A stretch of DNA of 64,000 bases from Solanum dulcamara (Eukaryota > Streptophyta > Magnoliopsida > Solanales > Solanaceae), in contig NC_077247.1 in assembly GCF_947179165.1 (NCBI RefSeq), positions 46,048,935 through 46,112,934 on the forward strand, written 5' to 3'. The notes under the pieces are model-generated. The model searched no databases. It was not told the DNA's origin and saw nothing but the letters and a program-made list of their open reading frames with translations. Positions 46,598 through 57,051 of this stretch are shown here, piece by piece; within the stretch, counting starts at the first letter, position 1, and the number at the start of each line of letters is the position of its first letter. The position numbers and the translations under genes are program-made.

Positions 46598-47230
46598 CAA
46601 AAGTAGCCTGCACTGGCCTCACACAATAAGTGTGCTATCTTTATATATCTAGTTCAGCCATACATGTGCGTATATTGTTGCTTTAAGTCAATGTCCAGCA
46701 CTCTGTAAGTTACTGTTATTTGTAAATTTTGTTGCAAAAATATTCATTATACTAGTTCTTGGTGGTTCACAACCTGTTAGAACTAGCTAGACTAACTTCA
46801 CTTTGGAACTTCATTCTTTGGAAATGACAAACTGCCATACTGGTTCTGCTGTGTTCGTTGAACGTGTGTGATGACAACAGGTCTACGCGTTTCAGAAGCT
46901 TGATTCTGACTAATATTTTGTAATGAGATAAACAAGAATATAGTTGAAGGATATGCTCCTCGTGTTTTGAGTGGTTGTTGCTGGAGAGTTTATGATGGAG
47001 TTATCTATGGAGTTAAGTCAATGCAACTTATTTCCCTATTGAATTTTTAAAGACACTTAAAACAAACATATGGAACTATTTTCATTACCCCAATAGCTGA
47101 AGCAATCAAACTGAGAAGCTGCTAGGAAAATTGATGTGAGGAATGCACAAAACAAAATTATCCTATGGTCTTGAGATCAAGAAATTACAGTTGGTGTATA
47201 GAATAGTGAGGAGTTGTTTGTTGAGCTTCC
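46598..47230. other. 3' flanks of the LRR-II kinase and of subtilase D
   Basis: Convergent 3' ends. No gene. Not searched further than visible motifs. Confidence 0.35.
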
Positions 47231-49455
47231 TCATGGTACCAAGGTAACTACTATTGGACTCCTAAAAAAGTGCTTGGATGAGGTCCATTTCAAAAATCCT
47301 TGAACGAATGTGGCATTATTGCTTGAAATTGATCGGTTAAAGGTTGCTTGATATGTGATCTTCTGGTACATCTCTGAGAAGTGCAAGGTGGAAGGCTCAA
47401 CTTTCACATCAACTCTTTGGGGTGGGACAATCTCCAGAGTATAAGATGAGACGGGCTTGCCAACATTGGTCACAGTCCTTGTGTATGCTTGTAAATCAGA
47501 TCCAAGTCTAATTGAAAAGGATGGATAGTTTAGTTCTGCTTCAGGAATGGTTGATGAGCAGTTTACTTCTTGTAAAAAATCAAACTAACAGCTCTACTTG
47601 GGTACAGCCCACATAAATAAGGTATATAATCATTTGGTTGGATGTCATAGATCAGCCCCGGATCATTTGCTCTTAATGGGTTAACGTTGCCCGCACCAGT
47701 AGCAAAGAAGTCTGCATGGAGGCCCCTTTCATCTTCAATGGGATTGTTTCCAAGGTTTACCAGATCAGCAGTTGTCATGATTGCAGTCTTGACAGCAGCT
47801 GGAAACCATTCTGGTTGTGCACTCTTGATTAATGTTAAAACTCCCGAGAGGTGAGGACAGGACATTGATGTGCCAGACAGTGTGTCAAAGGTAGACTTTG
47901 TGTTGGTATTGTTCTCCACAGATGTTGGCCACGCTGCAAGGATGCTAATACCAGGACCAATAATATCAGGCTTCAATATGCCAGGGCTTTCTGGAAAAGG
48001 GCCTCTAGATGAAAAGGCTGAAACTGCTGGAGCATGATCATCTCCAAATATAGTTCCTTTAAACAAAAATGAAGCCACAGGGGCCGACGTTGAATTCATG
48101 TAGGCTTTGATCTTCAGGCCATCAAGAAACCTGATATGTGCTGCTGGAAGAACGTGAGCTTCAGCTTGAATAGTGAAGCCTTGTGGCTCCTCATTCCTGA
48201 GTATCATTCCAGCACCCCTAGCATCCTTCACAAAATGTCCTTTGTCAAGTCTTTTTATCTTACCACCAGCTTCGCAAAAGACTATCTTTCCCTTCACATC
48301 AATATTTTTCAAAGACTCGGCACTGCAAAATGAATCCATCAAATCACTAGTATTTGATCCAGGGTAAACTAATGGAAGCAGAGTTTGAGAGAAGTTTTCA
48401 GGTTGGAAAGCTGATTCACCATCAATTTCTTCACTGTTTCCGAGTAGTACTGTTGCCCTTAGTTTTCTATCAGTGGTGCTAGCACCAACAGTAAGAAGCC
48501 ATGGAGCTCCTTTTGCTACTGTGCCATGTTCTGGACCTGTATTACCAGCTGTGGTGCTCACAAGAATGCCATTTTGAATTGCAGTAAATGAACAGAGTGC
48601 AATAGAGTCTTCCCAGAAAGGTCTGGAGATATCGTCAATGGATATAGAAATTACATCAACACCATCTTCGATTGCAGCATCCATAGCAGCAAATGTGTCA
48701 CTCTCAGAACAGCGCTAGCGCCACAGACTTTATACATGGCAACATGAACAAGCGAAGCCACACCCGAAGCCGTTCCATTAGAAAGTCCAAAAACATTGGC
48801 ACCATTGACAAAGTTTCCAGCAGCCCTGCTTGAAACATGTGTGCCATTCCCATTCTCATCCAAAGGCGTCCCATTTCCAAACTCCTGGAAATATCTCGCT
48901 CCAATGAGCTTCTTGTTGCAGGCCGTAGTAAAGTAGAATTCACACTTGCCCTTCCACTTTGCTGGTGGAGGAGGCACTCCTTCATCATGGAATGATGGGT
49001 GATCAGGTGTTATCCCCGTGTCTAAAAATCCAATAATCATAACTTTACCATAGTTTATACTTTTCCAGAAGCCTAAGTTCTGGTGCAGCCCCATGAAATG
49101 AGTACTGTGGGTAGTCCGTGCATGCAATAGTCTTTGTGGCCGCACTGATATGATCCCTTCTGTCTCCTGCAGTAGCTCTGCTTCATCTGGTGTTAGTCTA
49201 GCTGCAAAACCATTAAGGACATTGCGATAAGAGTATATGTGCGAGGATGAGGAATAATTTGGAATCGTTTTCTTTGGGGCAGAAAAGAATGGTGCCGCAT
49301 TTGTAAACTATCCAAGTCAGAGAAAAGTTGGCCATGAAAAGACTCAAGATGGACTGTAAATATCTGAGTTGCTCTGCTGATTGGTATTACTTGCATGTAT
49401 GACTGAAGAATAAAAACTGAGAGAAAAGATGGCACATAAAAAGTTTCAAAGCCAT
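47231..49455 (-). pseudogene. Subtilase pseudogene (copy D), frameshifted, catalytic His replaced
   Basis: Homology covers signal peptide to Fn3 tail, but frames change near 49435, 49280, 48710 and 47575. The probable ancestral ATG is at 49453-49455. Asp is kept (GFLDTG), but the His motif reads GNGTHVSS where copies A, C, E and F have GHGTHTSS, so the catalytic His is Asn. Asn (TAGNTGP, usually SAGN) and Ser (GTSMSCPH) remain. The PA and Fn3 parts are clear (VKGKIVFCEAGG, RTVTNVGKPVSSYTL). Even without the frameshifts the protease would be inactive. It groups with copy E by its [12 protein letters not shown] and DENG motifs. Confidence 0.9.
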
Positions 49456-50568
49456 GTTAATCAGTGCAAATTAATAAGCCACATTTCTTGTAAAGCTGAT
49501 ATATATATAGTGTTAATTTCTTATGGTTGCTTTTGTTATCATTAATTTAAGTGTCTTCAGTATTGAAGTAATAGAAAGAATTTGAGTGACACTGAAGTTT
49601 TGAGAAGGATGTGATTGGTTCGGAATTCTCCAATTGGCTTGAAATGCAATCTCTGTTTGAGCTAAAAAATGAAAGCCTAAGACAAGCCATTTGGAGCTTG
49701 CTTTGGTTGTTATTGCAATTAAAAATCTTTTTGACTAGGCGGCTGCAAACGAATTTTGATTATTTAACATGTTTAACTTGGGAATTAACCAATGATTTGC
49801 AGGCTGAAGACTGTTTCTTTATTGCAGGGGGATCTATTCTGATGGAAATAAATCGAATTACTTGCTTACAAGTATTGTGGATAAATTCAAGAATCAATTC
49901 TCTGCTTTGTAGTTGAAGTAAAATATTTATGGGGTTTGCTCAATTTCAACAAAGGATTTGCATTCTGTTATGAATGATAAGTTCATATGTTGCTCCGTGA
50001 ACGCACAATAATTAAAGGCAATGAAAATCCTAAAGCATGAAATCCAATGAAAAAGTAAGCACAAAGGAAGATTGGACAAGTAACATTTGTTAAAACTAAA
50101 TGGTTCCATTTCATTTAATATTTCTACCTTTTTCTGTGAAATTTATGCAATTAAAATTAGCATATTCTTATGGCGTTGACAAACTCATTGTGAACTAATT
50201 TCCCGGGCTGGAAAATATTTTCTAAAAAGATCTGTTACAGTGTTTAACTGACAACTAGTCTACGAATGATAAATGTTTGCATTATCATATACAAGAAAAT
50301 GTGTATGACATACCTATGAATTGGGAATAAGTAAGTATTGGCTTTAGAGACAGACTCGGGATTTAAGCTTTACAGGTTCAACTTCTCTAAGCATTGATTT
50401 CATTATATTTTGAAGTTAAAGGTTTGTATCTACAATTTGTTGCAATTTTAGTGGATACACATAAATGCTCCACATTGGGAGTATTGGGTTCAGATGAACC
50501 CGATAACCTAGAGCTGCATCCGCCTCTGAATTCTTTAAAATAGGCCAGGTTTAAATAACCGTTGCACT
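49456..50568. other. Upstream of subtilase D; no gene
   Basis: Contains a TATA-like tatatatatagtg near 49500. ORFs at 49611-49916 and 49927-50109 match nothing recognisable. Confidence 0.35.
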
Positions 50569-50576
50569 ATTGGTGT

Positions 50577-51211
50577 TAGGGCTGTACAGGACAAACCGAT
50601 AAACCGCACCAAACCGACAAACTGAACCAAATCGGAAAAAAAAAACCCGACTAGTGGTTTGGTTTGACTTGGTTTGGTGTTTGAAAAAAAAACCCGACCA
50701 TTATAGGGTTTGTTTGGTTTTAATAAAAAAAGTCAAAACGAACCCAAACTGACCTGATTATAGATATACTACTTTTAAATTATGTTATACATAAAAATAT
50801 TTATTAAAATGTAATTTATAAATATTTTTATAAATTTTTTCATAATTTTTGTTTTCTTTCTTACATTTAGATTTAGACTTGAGAAGCTCATCTAAATAAT
50901 ATACAAAAAAAGCTCATCTTGTAAATATTATAAAGTTAAAACTTCAAACAGTGTTCTGCCTCCATCTTATATGTTGATATTTTGTACTAGAACTCTTTTT
51001 AAGAAGCATTGCTCTATGCTTTTTATTAGATACTATGAAAAACCCGAGAAACTCGAAAAAACCCGAAAACCTCCGAAAAATCCGAGAAAAATTGATATCG
51101 AAAAACCCGACTTTTATTGGTTTGGTTTGGTTTATAGATTTAATAACCCGACACAAATGGTTTGGTTTGGTTTGTAAAAAATCCGAACCAACCCGGTCCA
51201 TGTACACCCTA
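50577..51211. mobile_element. hAT-type MITE with perfect 8-bp target duplication
   Basis: Ends tagggctgtacaggac and, reversed, tagggtgtacatggac form terminal inverted repeats. Inside them, aaaccgaccaaacc-like runs near each end extend the inverted symmetry. The 8-bp direct repeat attggtgt flanks it (50569-50576, 51212-51219), as made by hAT transposases. 635 bp, A/T-rich core, no transposase. ORFs at 50944-51334 are palindrome by-products. Confidence 0.9.
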
Positions 51212-51219
51212 ATTGGTGT

Positions 51220-51554
51220 GGTTTGGCTAGTTAAATCATGTTATTTGCCATTTATTTTAAGGTTACCCATGACACAGTTTACATGTGGTTATCCTTTTAT
51301 GTATATATATTTACAGCATTTCAGTAAAGTTTAACGAAACGATACTCATTTAGATATGCATTCGAAGGAACATACAATACATGGACAAGTAAAACTTGAA
51401 ACCAAATTAACTTCTCAAAGTACATTAAGGTAAATCTGATCTACTAACTAAGAAAGATTTCTCTAGGGATCAAAAGTAAGATATCCCTATTGTTGCATGG
51501 AAAATCATTATGAAAAATGCATACTGATCGATGCATGAAAATTAATCCTCCTCA
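51220..51554. other. 3' flank of subtilase E
   Basis: Non-coding, nothing recognised. Confidence 0.3.
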
Positions 51555-53777
51555 CTACCCTAAGGTAACTACAATTGGGCTCCTAACAAAGTGCTTGGAT
51601 GAAGTCCATCTCAAATATCCTTGAACAAAAGTGGCATTGATGTTTGAAGTACTTGATCGGCTAAATGTTACCTGATATGTTTTCTTCTGGTTCAACTCGG
51701 ACAAATTAAAGAGAAGAGGGTCAACTCTCACATCAACTCCTTGTGGTGGCACAATCTCCACAACATAGGACGAGACAGCTTCACCAACATTAGTCACAGT
51801 CCTCGTATATGTTTGAGCTTCCAATCCAAGTCCAATTGAAAAGGAAGGATAATTTAGTTCTGCTTCAGGAATGGTTGATGAGCAGTTCACTTTTCTTAAT
51901 AGAAACATACTGACTTCTCTGTTTGAGCAGTTTAAGCCACATAAGTAAGGAACATAATCGTCGGGTGAATGTCATAGATTAAGCCTGGATCACTTGCTCT
52001 TAACGGATTAACATGTCCTGCACCAGTGGCAAAGAAGTCAGCAGGAACACCCCTTTCATCCTCAATTGGTTTGTCACCGAGGTTCACAAGATCAGCAGTC
52101 GTCATGGTTGCTGATTTGATAGCAGCTGGAGACCAGTCAGGGTGAGCACTCTTTACTAATGTTGCAATTCCAGATACGTGAGGACAAGACATTGAGGTGC
52201 CAGATACAAGGTTAAAAGTAGATTTCATATCCGTATTGTTCTCAATGGATTTTGTCCATGCAGCAAGAATGTTAACACCAGGACCAATAATATCTGGTTT
52301 CAATATGCCAGGACTTGCCAAGTTTGGGCCTCTGCCTGAAAAGCTAGCAACTGCTGGAGCATGATCATCTCCAAATATGGTTCCCTTGAATAAAAATGAG
52401 GCCAGAGGGTTTGATGTTGAATTGATGTACGCGTTGATCTTTAATCCATCTGCATAGCTGACATGTTCTGCTGGAAGAACATGTGGATAGGCTAAGATAG
52501 TGAATCCTTGTGGTTCACTATTCATGAGTATCATTCCAGCACCACCAGCATCCTTCACGAAACTTCCCTTGTCAATTCTAGTAATCTTACCACCAGATAT
52601 ACACAACACAACTTTTCCTTTGACATCAATATTCTTCAGTGACTCTGGGCTGCAAAATGCAGCAGACGGATCACTGACATTTGTTCCAGGAAAAATGAGT
52701 GGTAATGGGGTCTCGAAGAAGTCTTTGGGCTGGTAGGCCGACTCCCCATCAATTTCTTTGCCATCTCCAAGACATATCGTTGCTCTTAGTTTTCTATCAG
52801 TGGTGCTTGCACCAACAGTGAGAAGCCATGGAGTTCCATTAAACACAGAGCCTGGTAGTGAACCTGCATTCCCAGCTGAGCAGCTGACGAGAATCCCCTT
52901 TTGCATAGCGGTAAATCCACCTAGTGCAACAACCTCTGACCATAAATTGGTAGAATTTTTGCCAATGGAAAATGATATCACATCGACTCCATCTTCAATT
53001 GCAGCATCAATCGCAGCCAATATATTGCTTTCAGAACAGGTAAGAGTAGCATTGCAGACTTTATACATGGCAACATGTGCAAGCGGTGCCATACCAGATG
53101 CTGTGCCATTAGCCAGGCTCAAAAAGTTGGCCCCATTCACGAAATTTCCAGCAGCAGTGCTTGAAGTATGTGTACCATGACCATTTTCATCTAGTGGCGT
53201 CCCATTACCAAATTCATGGAAATATCTTGCTCCAATTAGCTTCTTGTTACACACCGTAAAGTTAAATTCACACTTGCCCTTCCACCTAGTGGGTGGAGGG
53301 TTCCTCCTTCGTCGTGGAAGGACGGATGGTCGGGCGTTATTCCACTGTCTAAAACTCCAATTATCATACCTTTCCCATAATTTGATTTTTCCCAGAAGCC
53401 GAAGTTCTGGTATTGCCCCAAGAAATTTGTACTATGAGTGGTTTGTGCATCCAGTAATTGTTGTGGCCGGACTGATATGATCCCTTCCTTATCTTGAAGT
53501 GATTTTACTTCTTCTGGTGTTAGCCTAGAAGCAAATCCATTTAGGACATTGCGATAGGAGTAAACCATACGTGAAGAGGAAGAACTGTCTGTGTTTGAGG
53601 GCAAAAATGAATGGTGCCAATTATGCAAATCTTCAAAATTTGAGAAAAATGAGTTTCGTCAGGTGACTCTAGATGTAGAAGGTAAATCTCTTTGTTGTTT
53701 TCATGACTCGCAAATATAACTAAGGATTGAAGAAAAAGTATGGAAATGACACTTAGATAAACTAATACTAGAGTCAT
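51555..53777 (-). pseudogene. Subtilase (copy E) with three frameshifts, otherwise complete
   Basis: From ATG 53775-53777 (the ORF extends upstream only by a TTG) the coding sequence runs through signal peptide, I9 (VYSYRNVLNGFASRL), S8, PA and Fn3 domains to TAG at 51555. Single-step frame changes lie near 53640, 53290 and 51950. No other stops occur. All four catalytic residues are kept: Asp (GVLDSG), His (GHGTHTSS), Asn (SAGNAG), Ser (GTSMSCPH). It is either a young pseudogene or an intact gene carrying assembly indels. The second site, near the PPPTRWKGK segment, also shows local divergence from paralogues, which favours a real lesion. Confidence 0.85.
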
Positions 53778-53841
53778 GCTCTGTAAGTATGCTAATGAAC
53801 TCAATAATTTTCCTCAGCAACAGAATAAGTAAAAAGCACTT

Positions 53842-53902
53842 CTATATGATTACGATATTCAGGATTTTGGGGTTAGGGAAAAAATGTAGTGTTTAAGGCA
53901 CG
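53842..53902. repeat. Partial duplicate of the MITE left end
   Basis: ctatatgattacga...ttcaggattttggggtt...gggaaaaaatgtagtgttta recurs at 53950-54015. The second copy has an additional ccagtggcga after the tacga, the true MITE terminus. Confidence 0.75.
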
Positions 53903-53964
53903 TTTATTTATAGCAGTGCAAAACTTATTTTAACTCGAAGCTAGAAAGTCTATATGATTACGAC

Positions 53965-54190
53965 CAGTGGCGATTCAGGATTTTGGGGTTTGGGAAAAAA
54001 ATGTAGTGTTTAAAGTTTGAACTTGGGACCGCAAGATCAATTTTAAACTCCCCAAGCACTAAGTCAATCTCTAATTTTATATTCAAAATATTCAAAATTA
54101 ATATATAGACATAAAATTTCTTTAAAATACCTTGTATATACAATGTAAGTTTTTACTGAACCCCCTTGATTACCTTTAAGTCCGCCCATG
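53965..54190. mobile_element. MITE (cagtggcga / gtccgcccatg termini)
   Basis: Left end cagtggcgattcagga and right end ctttaagtccgcccatg are imperfect inverted termini of the same general type as the element at 9460-9768. Non-coding. Confidence 0.5.
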
Positions 54191-54938
54191 ATTATTGACT
54201 AAACAATTTTGTTTTCGTTTAACTTGGGAAGGGGGCTTTATATACCCCTCAATTTTGCCATTTAGAATTGATATAACCCTTATTACAAATATGGCTCACA
54301 TATATCCATACCGTTACAAAAATGACTCACATATACCTCTATTGTTACAAAATCACTCACATATTCTCATTTCCTCTAATGGAGGTGAAAAAAATACTTT
54401 CGATATTTTTTTGATTATTAAAAATCCATTTAGGGATATATATGATCTTTTTCACACATGAATTTTGTTTTCATTATTTGAGTTTCTTATTCTTATTTCA
54501 TTTTTTTCTTTCAATCTTGAGTCTAAAAATATGAGAAGCAAACAAAAAGTGTGAATGGAAAAAGAGGAAAAAGTAAGAATTTCTTTTTAAAAAATTAATA
54601 ATTTTGGTGGCTATATTGTAATTTAAAACTATTTTTCAGCTATATTTCAATTCAGTTTTTGTATATGTAAAGAAAAATTGGGGCATCTATAGTAAATTTT
54701 ACAAGAAAATTAGTGCAAAAAATAAATTTGACTATTAAAATAATAAATTTAAATTAGCCATTGAATCAAATAAGTCAAAAAAGCATGTGAGAAATGATTA
54801 TTTTTTCAATAAAAAATTTTTAAAAAAATTAAAAATTATTTTTCGCTTTTATTAGAGAAAAAAGATATATGTGGGTCATTTATATAATAATACTATATGA
54901 GCAATGACAGGAATATATCATTAAGTATATATCCCTTT

Positions 54939-55165
54939 TGTTAAGTAGTGGATTGTCCATTATTTGTGTGGACACACCACTTTGCAAGTTGCTCAACTTG
55001 CCTTCTTTTGTATAACTATAAATATGACCATTCTTGGCCATTGTGAATTGCTAAAAAACACACAGAATACATATACACGCTACTTTCCTTTCTTTTCTGT
55101 TTTCTCTCCATATTCTCTTACTTTCTTTTCTGTTATAATATTGTCAACTTAGTTATTTTATAACA
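54939..55165 (+). repeat. Left LTR of the copia element
   Basis: 227 bp. A TATA-like ctataaatatg at about 55016 marks the likely U3/R start. The LTR is short for copia elements. Confidence 0.95.
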
Positions 55166-55182
55166 CGTTATCAGCACGAAGT
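55166..55182 (+). promoter_or_regulatory. Primer-binding site region of the copia element
   Basis: cgttatcagcacgaag directly follows the left LTR. Sequences of the form ttatcagcacga are usual in this position in several plant copia lineages. The exact priming tRNA was not determined. Confidence 0.55.
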
Positions 55183-55290
55183 CCTAATTTTCTCCAGAAA
55201 ATTAATCTCTATATCAGGTATATCTACTAAAGAAATTTTATTTTAGTTGTCTTTTCTATTTCTAAAATTAATTTCTATCCCAGTTTTATC

Positions 55291-56337
55291 ATGTCAAATA
55301 TATCAAAACTTGAATTTGTGGCACTTGACATTTCTGGAAAAAATTATTTATCATGGATCCTTGATGCTGAAATTCACCTTGACGCTAAGGGTCTAGGTGA
55401 TACTATTAAACAAGATAATAACGCATCAAGCCAAGATAAAGCAAAAGCCATGATTTTTCTCCGTCATCATATTCATGAAGGATTAAAAACTGAATATTTA
55501 ACTATAAAAGACCCTCTTGAATTATGGACTAATTTGAAAGATCGGTATCACCACCTGAAACTTACGGTGTTACCAAAAGCCCGATATGACTGGATTCACC
55601 TTCGATTTCAAGACTTTAAAACCGTGACAGAGTATAATTCTGTGATCCACAAGGTAAGTTCCATGTTAAAATTATGTGGAGACTCTATCACTGATGATGA
55701 CTTACTTGAGAAAACTTTTTCCACTTTTCACGCTTCAAATGTGTTGTTACAACAACAATATCGTGAAAAAGGATTTAAGAAGTATTCTGAATTAATTACA
55801 TGCTTACTTGTGGCTGAGCAAAATAATACTTTGTTGATGAAAAATCATGAAGCCCGTCCCACTGGATCTGTTCCATTCCCTGAAGCGAATGTTGTAGCAG
55901 CGCATAATCAGTCTGAATCAAGACAAAATAATTATCGCGGTCACGGTCGTGGCCGTGGTCGTGGACGTGGAAGAGGACGTGGTAGAGGACGAATCAATTA
56001 TCGTCATCATGTTGGAAATAAACATGAGAACAATAAAGGTCCTCAAAATAATTCTTCCAGAGGTAAATCCAATTTTTGTCACCGGTGTGGTATGAAGGGT
56101 CATTGGGCACGTGAATGTCGTACGCCCGAACATTTTGTGAAACTTTATCAAGCCTCTCTCAAAAGGAGAGATAATAATGTGGAGGCAAACTTGAGTTTTC
56201 GAAATAATGATGATGAAGCAACCCCCTCAAATAAACATGAAAATATTGAGGCAAATATGGCTTATAAAGATGATGATTTCGCAGATCTTCCAAATATTAC
56301 TCATTTGGATGCTGAAGATTTTATGAGTATTGATTAA
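55291..56337 (+). CDS. gag: Copia gag (capsid/nucleocapsid) polyprotein
   Basis: 348 residues. The N-terminal part is a UBN2-type plant gag (NYLSWILDAEIHL, LELWTNLKDRYHH). Then follows an Arg/Gly-rich tract (about 214-235, GRGRGRG repeats) and a CCHC zinc knuckle CHRCGMKGHWAREC near residue 263, which binds the element's RNA. The tail is acidic and ends in a stop before protease, so gag is not fused to pol as annotated. The tail contains the word ANLSFRNNDDEAT.... repeated loosely as ANMAYKDDDFADL. Confidence 0.95.
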   Translation: MSNISKLEFVALDISGKNYLSWILDAEIHLDAKGLGDTIKQDNNASSQDKAKAMIFLRHHIHEGLKTEYLTIKDPLELWTNLKDRYHHLKLTVLPKARYDWIHLRFQDFKTVTEYNSVIHKVSSMLKLCGDSITDDDLLEKTFSTFHASNVLLQQQYREKGFKKYSELITCLLVAEQNNTLLMKNHEARPTGSVPFPEANVVAAHNQSESRQNNYRGHGRGRGRGRGRGRGRGRINYRHHVGNKHENNKGPQNNSSRGKSNFCHRCGMKGHWARECRTPEHFVKLYQASLKRRDNNVEANLSFRNNDDEATPSNKHENIEANMAYKDDDFADLPNITHLDAEDFMSID

Positions 56338-57051
56338 GGAATTTATCATCTGACAGGGAATATATCTTATAATTAGTAACTTTTACAAAGAGACATATAG
56401 TTTGTAATAATGTGTAAAAGTTGAAAGCTCTATATTATGTAGTATGGTGTGTTATTTATTTTTGTTACTTATTTGTCATTTTTATGTAGTATTATCACAC
56501 AATATTACTTGATGTTTTTTAGTTGTATATTTGTACCATTCAAAAACCTAGATTAACACTTCTCACTATGACACTTGTTACCAAAATAAATTGTTAATTG
56601 AGTTTATTTATTAAAAGTTTTAGTGTATTGAGTTATATAAAGAAATATGAACCGAATTTCAAGCGTGTTAACATAGTAATTTATTTACGATTTGCAGCCA
56701 CTATCTGATGAGCTTTATTAACACATATAATAATACATGATCGAAGATGCTAAAATATGTCAAATTAGCCATTAAGTTATAAAATTAGTGTATACTGTGT
56801 ATATATGATTTTCACATCATTTGATAATGGCACATAACAATCTGCATAGATATATGTTATCGCATGTGTTATAATTATATTTAATTAAGGTCATATTAGT
56901 ACTAATGCTTTTTTTTTAATACTTTATATATACAATATTGTCAAAAATACATGTGAGTAAAGAATATTTTTCACACACATTCATGATATTATAGTTACTG
57001 TTTTTATGTTTTTTTTTATTTCTTAAAGCAGTTCAATATCTTAAAGTTTTT
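56338..57051 (+). other. 714-bp A/T-rich gag-pol spacer in the copia element
   Basis: No ORF. Length is exactly divisible by three, and gag and pol are in the same frame. Contains many stops. A possible 3' splice site (ttcttaaagcag) lies at about 57021-57032. Could be a retained intron, a premature terminator for a short gag transcript, or an insertion; it is not homologous to other parts of the window. Confidence 0.5.

Larger units (their letters stand above)
53778..54938. other. Upstream of subtilase E; MITE-rich
   Basis: Promoter of copy E followed by a short direct duplication, a MITE (53965-54190) and a repeat-like stretch (54225-54938) with gaagggggctttatatacc at its start and gtatatatccctttt at its end. 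The copia element inserted at that end. Confidence 0.4.

Noticed and set aside
49611..50109. Small ORFs upstream of subtilase D
   Set aside because: No domain, no homology recognised, and surrounding codon use looks random.
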